Origin: CALVGQ01 sp031551965
GTDB lineage: Bacteria > Bacillota_I > Bacilli_A > Erysipelotrichales > Erysipelotrichaceae
Assembly: GCA_031551965.1 (NCBI GenBank)
Contig: JAVBMW010000020.1
Coordinates: 5,936 to 69,935, forward strand
Direction of reading: 5' to 3'
Length of the DNA: 64,000 nucleotides
Shown: in pieces, positions 24,019-30,626 of the stretch
Layout of the letters: each line of letters begins with the position of its first letter
Position numbering within the stretch: position 1 is the first letter of the stretch
Notes under the pieces: generated by a model
Databases searched by the model: none
What the model saw: the letters and a program-made list of their open reading frames with translations, nothing else
Told to the model about the DNA's origin: nothing
Program-made: the position numbers and the translations under genes

Positions 24019-24304
24019 ACATTTTTAAAATCGCTTTCAACCCCGTATCCTCTAAAGCAATCATTTTTTCTTTTGCCTTATCAGAAATTTCATGGATCGG
24101 ATTTTTAAGCAGTTCATCAATATTTTTACCTTTTCCGATACAAACCGGTACTTTACAGCGACTTTCTACCGTTTCAAATGACCAACACTCATCAAATAAA
24201 ATACCTTTTGTGCAATATATCAAACAAGTTGTCAACTTAGGAAGATGCATCACTACACAGACAAATCGTTTCCCTTCAATGCTTCTTGTGCTTACTTCAA
24301 CCAT
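24008..24304 (-). CDS. yunC: YunC / DUF1805 family protein
   Basis: A 98-residue soluble protein of the DUF1805 family. Recognisable parts are the initial MVEVSTRSIEGKRF, LPKLTTCLIYCTKGILFDEC and IDELLKNPIHEISDKA. Its biochemical role is unknown. The ribosome site GGGGTGA lies a few bases before the ATG. It is upstream of yunB and overlaps it by 11 bases, so the two are translationally coupled. The conserved pairing with yunB supports the family call despite modest sequence similarity. Confidence 0.75.
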   Translation of the reverse strand: MVEVSTRSIEGKRFVCVVMHLPKLTTCLIYCTKGILFDECWSFETVESRCKVPVCIGKGKNIDELLKNPIHEISDKAKEKMIALEDTGLKAILKMYED

Positions 24305-24364
24305 CGAATCACCCCTACCTATGCTATTATCCTATGCATTCATCATGAATAAGTTGACATATTA

Positions 24365-24387
24365 AAAGCGAAGAATTTCTTCGCTTT
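24365..24387 (-). terminator. Terminator of the peptidoglycan-binding protein gene
   Basis: AAAGCGAAG and CTTCGCTTT form a nine-pair stem with a five-base loop. The following minus-strand T run is short. The stem touches the stop codon of the gene. Confidence 0.6.
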
Positions 24388-25744
24388 AGATTAACGTTGA
24401 ATTGAATGCCGCTAAAATAGCTGCCCAAGTATTAGGTCCCACTTTACCATCCGCATTCAATCCCTTTAATAATTGGAATCGAATGACATTGTTTTGAGTT
24501 CCTGATCCATAGTTTCCATCAACAGTTAATGATGGCCATCCATACATATTGTAGCTATTGATTCGATTCAAATAACTTTGGACAAATCGGACTTGATCTC
24601 CATAGGATCCTACTTCAAGTACATTTCCTCCATAAGCAGTTGTTACTCGAGTATAAACATTTCGATTAAGATTTGTCGCAACATTCACAATTCTATTCCA
24701 AGTATTTTCACCGATTACACCATCTGGATTTAATCCAAACTGCAATTGGAATTGACGTGTAGATTCTTCCGTTTGACTTCCAAAAATTCCATCTACTGAA
24801 TCCACAACGATTGCAGTATAAAAACGTGCTACTTGATTTAAACGTGCTTGCATATAAGATACATCATCACCTGTAACCCCATACGTTAAATCATATCCTG
24901 GCCAAACTCTTTCTCCACCCCCTGAAATTGAATTGTATTTTAAGACAATTGAATTCCAAGTAGATTCACCAATTTTACCATCAACAGTTAAGCCATTAAG
25001 CAATTGATATTGTTTCACTACATTAGCCGTTGCAGTTCCATAAATTCCATCCACTGTAAGCTTTGGAAGTGTTGGATAGAACGCATCACCGATCGCATTC
25101 AAGTAGGTTTGCATACGGGCAACATCACTACCTGTACTTCCAACTTCTAACACAGTTCCTGGAAACGGAGGATTAACTACTTCTCCTCCTTGTTGATACT
25201 TTAAAACGATTGCGTTCCAAGTTTGTTGACCAATTTTTCCATCTACGATCAAATGAGTTAATGCCTGAAATTCTCTTACTGCTCTTTCAGTTTGAACGCC
25301 AAAAATACCATCTGTCATAATAAGTGGAATCGTTGGATAGAAACGTTGACGAATTGAATTCAGATACTGTTGCATGATCAAAACATTTTGACCTCGGCTT
25401 CCACGTTGCAATACAACTCCTGGATAAGGTGGGTTGACACCTCCTCCTTGGTTATTTTTTAAAACGATTGAATTCCATGTTTGCTGTCCGATCACACCAT
25501 CAACATTCAACCCTACAATGCTTTGATATGTTCTGACCGCTTGTTCAGTACGTGCACCAAAAAGACCATCCACAACAAGAAGAGGTAATTGTGGATAGTA
25601 TTTTGAGCGTATTGAATTCAAATACGTTTGCATTGTCGCCACATTTTGACCTCGGCTTCCGCGACGAAGCGGAGTTCCTGGATATGGCGGATAAATGACC
25701 GCATTTGCTTGAAAATCATAATTAATTGAGCTCATATTTTTCAC
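24386..25744 (-). CDS. Protein with five peptidoglycan-binding repeats
   Basis: A 452-residue protein made almost entirely of five PG_binding_1-type repeats of about 85 residues (roughly 17-96, 101-182, 189-270, 277-357 and 366-451). Each has a LxxGSxGxxVxxMQxYLN start, a VDGIFG or VDGLFG core and a closing DGxIGxxTWNxI. The linkers carry PPYPG or PPFPG motifs. No catalytic domain and no signal peptide is seen; the start MKNMSSINYDFQAN is hydrophilic. Proteins of this type occur in Clostridia and Erysipelotrichia and may bind spore cortex or cell wall glycan. Export route and role are unknown. Strong AGGAGG ribosome site. Confidence 0.8.
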   Translation of the reverse strand: MKNMSSINYDFQANAVIYPPYPGTPLRRGSRGQNVATMQTYLNSIRSKYYPQLPLLVVDGLFGARTEQAVRTYQSIVGLNVDGVIGQQTWNSIVLKNNQGGGVNPPYPGVVLQRGSRGQNVLIMQQYLNSIRQRFYPTIPLIMTDGIFGVQTERAVREFQALTHLIVDGKIGQQTWNAIVLKYQQGGEVVNPPFPGTVLEVGSTGSDVARMQTYLNAIGDAFYPTLPKLTVDGIYGTATANVVKQYQLLNGLTVDGKIGESTWNSIVLKYNSISGGGERVWPGYDLTYGVTGDDVSYMQARLNQVARFYTAIVVDSVDGIFGSQTEESTRQFQLQFGLNPDGVIGENTWNRIVNVATNLNRNVYTRVTTAYGGNVLEVGSYGDQVRFVQSYLNRINSYNMYGWPSLTVDGNYGSGTQNNVIRFQLLKGLNADGKVGPNTWAAILAAFNSTLI

Positions 25745-25800
25745 CCTCCTACTTTACTATATTAAAAATAGTTAGGTACTCTTAGGCTAACAAAAGCATA

Positions 25801-25825
25801 TAAAAAGGAGTATCATCCTACTCCT
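25801..25825 (-). terminator. Terminator of the AI-2E family gene
   Basis: AGGAGTA and TACTCCT pair across a six-base loop and are followed on the minus strand by TTTTTATA. The stop codon of the transporter gene lies in the stem. Confidence 0.6.
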
Positions 25826-26960
25826 CAATAATGTTATTTTTTTTCTCATATTGCTTATCAATATATTCTTTAACTAAGAAATAAATGACCGCAAAGAATG
25901 GTACACCCAAAAACATCCCGGCAATTCCAAAGAAACCGCCACCAACCATAATCGCAAACATGATCCAAATCGTAGGTAGCCCCATCGAATCACCAAGGAT
26001 TTTTGGTCCCAATAAGTTTCCATCAAATTGTTGTAGTGCAAATATCCAAATAATGAATATCAAACTATCTGCAGGATCCGTAATCAGTAAAATTATTACC
26101 CCTGGAACTGCCCCGATAAAAGGTCCAAAGAAAGGAATCATGTTAGTAACTCCAACCAAAAAACTAATCAACACAGCAAAATCCAGTTTTAATATCAACA
26201 TTCCAAAATAGCACAATATTCCGATAATCAATGAATCGATCATTTTACCTATAATAAAACTATTAAACATTTTACTAGAAATTTGGCAAAAGCGAATCAA
26301 CCAAGCAGAAACCTCTTTTGGAAAAAGGGCAATCGTTGCTTTTTTGGTACTTTCATAGAATTTTTCTCGATCAAGCAAGATATACACCGCTACTATCAAA
26401 CCAATAAAGAAATTCGCAACTTGAGATGCTAAATAGACAGAATAACTCAAAATAGAAGGAATCTGATTTTTCAAATAATCAATAGTCGTTAATACAGTTC
26501 CTTGTATCATATCAATAACCCAATCTATTATGACTGGATCAATATAAATACTATCAAACCAATTGTTGATATTTAAACTTGCTGCATCGAAATCCAAATT
26601 CACTGTAGTAATAAATGATTGAACACTGACCATAACTTGATTGACAATAATGGATACAAAACCAATCAAACACATAACAGTGATAATTAAAGTCACAAAG
26701 ACAGAAATCAATCTCTTTCTTTTTGGAGAACATTTTAAATTTTTAAAGAGTTGATTTTCAATTTTTTGATTTAAAGCATTCATTAAAAAAGCTAAAAAGA
26801 ATCCTAAAATAAAGGGCATCAATACAACTAGCAATTTCGAAAGAAATTGTCGTATTGGTTCAAGATTATGAATCACTGAATAAAAACTAACTATAATAAT
26901 TCCAGCTATCGATAAAGCTATCGTATTTTCTTTTGTCGTTTCTTTAATTTTTATTTTCAT
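25818..26960 (-). CDS. AI-2E family transporter
   Basis: A 380-residue integral membrane protein with about seven or eight helices. The C-terminal half contains the family landmarks FLVGVTNMIPFFGPFIGAVP, QQFDGNLLGPKILGDSMGLP and GGFFGIAGMFLGVPFFAVIY. Members include the AI-2 exporter TqsA and Na+/H+ antiporters, and most are uncharacterised, so the substrate is open. A TTG at 26975 could be an earlier start, but the stretch behind it contains the ribosome site GGTGG for the ATG at 26960. Monocistronic between two unrelated genes. Confidence 0.85.
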   Translation of the reverse strand: MKIKIKETTKENTIALSIAGIIIVSFYSVIHNLEPIRQFLSKLLVVLMPFILGFFLAFLMNALNQKIENQLFKNLKCSPKRKRLISVFVTLIITVMCLIGFVSIIVNQVMVSVQSFITTVNLDFDAASLNINNWFDSIYIDPVIIDWVIDMIQGTVLTTIDYLKNQIPSILSYSVYLASQVANFFIGLIVAVYILLDREKFYESTKKATIALFPKEVSAWLIRFCQISSKMFNSFIIGKMIDSLIIGILCYFGMLILKLDFAVLISFLVGVTNMIPFFGPFIGAVPGVIILLITDPADSLIFIIWIFALQQFDGNLLGPKILGDSMGLPTIWIMFAIMVGGGFFGIAGMFLGVPFFAVIYFLVKEYIDKQYEKKNNIIEE

Positions 26961-27059
26961 TTTAACCACCGCCAATGTAATTTTATCATGAAATGCAACT
27001 TAAGAATATTAATAAAATCTAAATTATGATAAAATAATTTTTAAGAAAGAAGGTATTTT

Positions 27060-27539
27060 ATGTTATATGTACTTGGCGGAACCGGAGTTGGTGCTGCACT
27101 TTGCTTCATGCTTGTAAAAGCTTATTTGGATACAGTGAAAAAAGAAAAGGAATTACTAGAAGTTCATTCAGGAATGGTATTAAATGACCACTCACGTAAT
27201 ATGAAACTATTCAGCATTTTTCTTGCCGTTATGGGAGCAGTTACAATTTATTTAAACTATACATTTTCTCCAACTGAGCAAATCAATACGGCAATGGGGA
27301 TCGTTATTGTATTTGCTGCAATCGGCTCATATTTCAGTATGTCTACACAAAATCGTTTTTATTACAATGATGCTGGAATCATAGTAGAAGGAAAATACAT
27401 CCGTTATAAAAGTGTTAAAAAAGTAGACGCCAAAAGATCTTTAGGTAAAAAGAATTACACTTTGCACACTTTCCAAAATGAGGAAATTTTAATAAGTGCA
27501 AAGACTTCTCAATTTTTAGAAGAACGTCTAAAAAAATAG
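27060..27539 (+). CDS. Small membrane protein of unknown function
   Basis: I do not recognise this 159-residue protein. It has an N-terminal helix (about 3-22), then two closely spaced helices (about 49-67 and 76-95). A C-terminal cytosolic domain of about 60 residues contains RFYYNDAGIIVEGKYIRYKS and KNYTLHTF, resembling the small beta-rich PH-like domains found in Firmicute membrane proteins. A good AAGAAGG ribosome site precedes the ATG. The next gene (EEP phosphatase) starts 33 bases after it in the same direction and may be cotranscribed. Confidence 0.6.
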   Translation: MLYVLGGTGVGAALCFMLVKAYLDTVKKEKELLEVHSGMVLNDHSRNMKLFSIFLAVMGAVTIYLNYTFSPTEQINTAMGIVIVFAAIGSYFSMSTQNRFYYNDAGIIVEGKYIRYKSVKKVDAKRSLGKKNYTLHTFQNEEILISAKTSQFLEERLKK

Positions 27540-27572
27540 TTTAATTTATTAAATTAGAACCAAACTAAGAAT

Positions 27573-28334
27573 ATGAAAATAATGACTTTTAATTTAAAAA
27601 ATGACATGATTTTTACAAGAAGCCATCTTCGATGGAAGATAAGAAAAAACATTGTCATACAACTTATTAAGCAAATCAATCCTGATATCATTGGGGTCCA
27701 AGAACTTACTCCTGAAATAAAACGTGAATTTAAAACGATCCTTTCTGAGTATGAATTCGTCGGTGAATCAAGAAATCATAAGGATGCTTGGATGAATGAA
27801 CACAATGACATCGGTTATTTAAAGGATAAGTATGAATGCCTCAGCCATCATACAGTATGGTTATCCCACAAACCAAGCATTGAAGGAAGCCGTTTGTGGT
27901 CAAGCATTTTTCCCCGAATCTGTACTACTGCTTTGATCAAAGAAAAAGAGTCAAATCAAACCGTTGCAGTTTTTAATACTCATTTGGATCATTTACTTGC
28001 CACAAACAGAGAAGAAGAAATAAAAATCGTGTTGGATCAAATGAAAAACAGAAAAGATTATCCTTTAGTATTAATGGGTGATTTCAACACAAACATTCAA
28101 TCTGCTGCTTTGAAAAAATTAGTTAAATCTGAATTGAATCTTGTCAGTGTTTGCACAAATCAAAATACAATGCATCATGGTTCTGGTAAATCGAAAACTG
28201 ATAAGCTACCCATTGACTATATTTTTATCAACAATAGATTAGAAGTTCTTGAGGCACATGTCATAACTACTAGTTTTAACGGAATCTTTCCTTCCGATCA
28301 TTTTCCAATAATCTGTGAAGTTCAAATCAAATAG
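27573..28334 (+). CDS. Endonuclease/exonuclease/phosphatase family protein
   Basis: A 253-residue metal-dependent phosphodiesterase or nuclease of the EEP fold. Motifs are in order: MTFNLKND (metal Asn), IIGVQELTPE (metal Glu), FNTHLDH (catalytic His), LVLMGDFNTN (Asp and Asn) and FPSDHFPIICEV (Asp-His). The N-terminus begins directly with the fold, with no signal peptide, so it is cytosolic. The substrate cannot be inferred. Ribosome binding site is weak, and the ATG at 27573 or the in-frame ATG nine bases later could be used. It is followed by a short hairpin terminator. Confidence 0.82.
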   Translation: MKIMTFNLKNDMIFTRSHLRWKIRKNIVIQLIKQINPDIIGVQELTPEIKREFKTILSEYEFVGESRNHKDAWMNEHNDIGYLKDKYECLSHHTVWLSHKPSIEGSRLWSSIFPRICTTALIKEKESNQTVAVFNTHLDHLLATNREEEIKIVLDQMKNRKDYPLVLMGDFNTNIQSAALKKLVKSELNLVSVCTNQNTMHHGSGKSKTDKLPIDYIFINNRLEVLEAHVITTSFNGIFPSDHFPIICEVQIK

Positions 28335-28425
28335 TATACACTATTAAAGGCAAGTTAACTCGTACTGTATAACTACACTAAATACTGTATAGAATAAGTT
28401 GAAATTTTATAAAACATTTAAACTA

Positions 28426-28446
28426 GACACGAAAGTGTCTTTTTTG
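28426..28446 (+). terminator. Terminator before the esterase gene
   Basis: GACAC-GAAA-GTGTC, a five-pair stem with a GAAA tetraloop, is followed by seven T residues. It ends the transcript of the 27060-28334 genes, or attenuates the esterase message that starts 31 bases later. Confidence 0.6.
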
Positions 28447-28477
28447 ATACCATTAAATTAGAAAGTGGGGAAGACTT

Positions 28478-29584
28478 ATGGAAAAGAAATACAAACAACA
28501 TCTTGTAGATACTCTACAAACAAATACGAAAACTAAACAAATTCACGGAATGGACGTTATATTTAAACTTGTACCGGATGATGCCCGTGAAAATGTATTA
28601 GATCCACGCGTTTATAAAAGCATGAAATTTCCAATGTTAATGATGAAATTCATGCCTAAAAAGAAAAACCAATCTTTTGAAGAAATGATTTTAGGTATGA
28701 GACCTATGTTTAATGGTATTAAATCTATTCATACAACACGTGATGACACTAAAATCACACGTACAACTTTCAATAATAACGGTTACGATGTTCCAATCAG
28801 AATTTATGAACCAGCTTGTTTAGAAGAAGGCAAACAATACCCAGTGCTGTATTATATTCATGGTGGCGGATTCTTCGCAGGGTCTCCTGACGTAGTAGAA
28901 GAAGCATGTAAATTCATTGCTGAAACTTATCCATGTGTAGTTACTTCAGTTGATTATCGTTTAGCACCTGAAAATCCTTATCCACTAGGACATGATGATT
29001 GCTATGAAGGTGTTAAATGGGTTGCAGCAAATATCAGCAACTATCATGGTAATCCTGATCAAATCTTCGTTTCTGGAGACAGCGCTGGTGGAAATTTAAC
29101 AGCATACTGTTCATTACGCGATAAAGAAGATGGTGGAAAATTAGTTAAAGCTCAAATACTTTACTACCCTACTGTAAATATGATCGGTACAAAAGATGAA
29201 TATTTCCAACCTGCACCATTCGATTCTATCAGAGCTCACAGCAATGTTGTCAATGGTATGACCGGAATGATGGGCGGTATGTCTGGTGGTTTGGCTGATT
29301 TGATGGGACCTGAAGCAGATCCAGCAAGTAAATATCTTTCTCCTTATTCATCTGCAGATTTATCAGGACAAGCTCCTGCATTAATGATTGTAGGTCAATA
29401 TGATTTCTTATACTATGAATCTGTAGCTTATGCTAAAAAATTACAATTAGCTGGTGTACCTGCAAAAACAATTGTATATAATGGGCAAACTCATGCATTC
29501 TTGGATCAAATGGGAATCCAACCTCAAGCTGAAGATAGTTGCTTAGAAGTAATTAAATTTGCTAAAGAAGTATTTAGTAAATAG
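28478..29584 (+). CDS. Alpha/beta hydrolase, HSL-type esterase
   Basis: A 368-residue serine hydrolase of the hormone-sensitive lipase/acetyl esterase group. The oxyanion-hole motif is YYIHGGGFFAGSP, the nucleophile is Ser in VSGDSAGGNL, and the later acid and His are within VGQYDFLYYESV and NGQTHAFLD. About 95 residues precede the hydrolase core, with a helical cap-like region. An insertion rich in Met and Gly (GMTGMMGGMSGGLADLMG) sits between the Ser and Asp motifs and may form part of the lid. No signal peptide, so cytosolic. Family well supported, substrate unknown. Confidence 0.88.
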   Translation: MEKKYKQHLVDTLQTNTKTKQIHGMDVIFKLVPDDARENVLDPRVYKSMKFPMLMMKFMPKKKNQSFEEMILGMRPMFNGIKSIHTTRDDTKITRTTFNNNGYDVPIRIYEPACLEEGKQYPVLYYIHGGGFFAGSPDVVEEACKFIAETYPCVVTSVDYRLAPENPYPLGHDDCYEGVKWVAANISNYHGNPDQIFVSGDSAGGNLTAYCSLRDKEDGGKLVKAQILYYPTVNMIGTKDEYFQPAPFDSIRAHSNVVNGMTGMMGGMSGGLADLMGPEADPASKYLSPYSSADLSGQAPALMIVGQYDFLYYESVAYAKKLQLAGVPAKTIVYNGQTHAFLDQMGIQPQAEDSCLEVIKFAKEVFSK

Positions 29585-29603
29585 TAACACACTACTCGAA
29601 AAG

Positions 29604-29637
29604 AAAACGTTGAATTCAATCTTCAACGTTTTTTCAT
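29604..29637 (+). terminator. Terminator of the esterase gene (first copy of a repeated hairpin)
   Basis: AAAACGTTGA and TCAACGTTTT form a ten-pair stem, followed by T residues. The 29-base hairpin recurs with a single mismatch at 30384-30412, so the toxin-antitoxin genes are flanked by direct copies of it. Confidence 0.75.
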
Positions 29638-29654
29638 TCTAATATTAGTACAAA

Positions 29655-29942
29655 CTATAATTGTGTATCAATAACTGATGTTTCTAATTTCAAATTTAAT
29701 TTTAATAAAATTTTAACTAAAGTGCTTAAATTGGGGATAATTTGCAATGATTCGATTCTTGCAATAGACGATTGAGGAACCCCGCATAAATGTGCGAGAT
29801 CCCTTTGGCTGAGACCTAGTTCATTTCTTCGTTCTATCATTGTTCCAATTATTATCGCAATATTTTCTGCCTCCTCAATATCTTTTTTTCCATCCGGATC
29901 TATTTTTTTTACATAATCTTTATAGTTTTCCCAAGTTTTCAT
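29655..29942 (-). CDS. HigA-type antitoxin, XRE family
   Basis: A 95-residue DNA-binding protein, second gene of a toxin-first module. Residues about 33-85 are a helix-turn-helix: NELGLSQRDLAHLCGVPQSS followed by IARIESLQIIPNLSTLVKI. HigA-type antitoxins bind and neutralise the toxin and repress the operon. It overlaps the upstream toxin gene by 23 bases, which indicates coupling. The N-terminal 30 residues are acidic and may be the toxin-binding part. The toxin-antitoxin reading comes from the gene pair and family. Confidence 0.8.
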   Translation of the reverse strand: MKTWENYKDYVKKIDPDGKKDIEEAENIAIIIGTMIERRNELGLSQRDLAHLCGVPQSSIARIESLQIIPNLSTLVKILLKLNLKLETSVIDTQL

Positions 29943-30303
29943 TTTTACCCTCTCTCAATAAATATTCATCTCTTTCTTTTTTCGCTTTGCTTAACTCTTT
30001 CGATGGTGCTTTATTTGTCTTTTTTCTAAAATGATGTAACAACACAAAAGTATTGTTTTTATGATAGAAATAGAAGATGCGATTAAATCCTGGTCTTAAC
30101 TCCCAAATATCTTCATCAACATGTTTAGTAATATTTTCAGATAAATGTGTTCCATGTTCTTGAAGCAACTGTATTTGCAAAATAATCTGTTTATATTGTA
30201 TTCGAGCATCCTTGTTGCTTTTCGATTTTAAACGTAATTCTTCTAAGAAATCCCATACATCAGATTTACCATTTGATTTCTCATAAAACACAATATTGTA
30301 CAT
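29920..30303 (-). CDS. HigB/RelE-type toxin (phage Gp49-like family)
   Basis: A 127-residue protein of the RelE superfamily, probably a ribosome-dependent mRNA interferase. Landmarks are MYNIVFYEKSNGKSDVWDFL, LLQEHGTHLSENITKHVDED, WELRPGFNRIFYFYHKNN and LLHHFRKKTNKAP, typical of the Gp49-like group that precedes an XRE antitoxin. The C-terminus is basic and rich in Lys and Glu. The start is uncertain: the ATG at 30303 has no clear ribosome site, and a TTG at 30318 is also in frame. A TATACT element lies four bases before the ATG, so a leaderless message is possible. Confidence 0.78.
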   Translation of the reverse strand: MYNIVFYEKSNGKSDVWDFLEELRLKSKSNKDARIQYKQIILQIQLLQEHGTHLSENITKHVDEDIWELRPGFNRIFYFYHKNNTFVLLHHFRKKTNKAPSKELSKAKKERDEYLLREGKNENLGKL

Positions 30304-30383
30304 AATTAGTATATCCAATCTAGAAGATTTATTTCACTTACATGATAGCATAATTGATATCATAAATCAATATTTATCTGAAA

Positions 30384-30412
30384 AAAACGTTGAATTCAAT
30401 CCTCAACGTTTT
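30384..30412 (-). terminator. Terminator of the ileS operon (second copy of the repeated hairpin)
   Basis: The same ten-pair hairpin as at 29604-29632 with one base difference in the loop. On the minus strand it is followed by TTT and terminates the ileS-DUF1653 transcript. It includes the last codons of the DUF1653 gene. Confidence 0.7.
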
Positions 30413-30626
30413 CTTTTTCTATCAGCATAAATCTTTGAACTTGTTTTCCTTCATGCATTACGAGTTCAGTAAACATCGCAATTGGTCTTACCCAAAATTG
30501 CATTTCACCATATAAAGCTTGATACAACACCAATTCTTCCTGAGTTTCGGAGTGATAAACGGTTCCGATCACTCGATACAGGTTTCCCTTGAAATGACGG
30601 TATATCCCTGTTTCAATTTTATCCAT
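30396..30626 (-). CDS. DUF1653 family protein
   Basis: A 76-residue protein with the DUF1653 core: GIYRHFKGNLYRVIGTVYHS, then ETQEELVLYQALYGEMQFWV and RPIAMFTE. Function unknown; the fold is a small beta barrel. A longer frame is open back to 30722, but that part overlaps the ileS 3' end in another frame. The ATG at 30626 (MDKIETGIYRHF) is where homologues begin. It overlaps the ileS stop by eight bases, so translation is probably coupled. Its end lies inside the operon terminator. Confidence 0.8.
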   Translation of the reverse strand: MDKIETGIYRHFKGNLYRVIGTVYHSETQEELVLYQALYGEMQFWVRPIAMFTELVMHEGKQVQRFMLIEKENVED

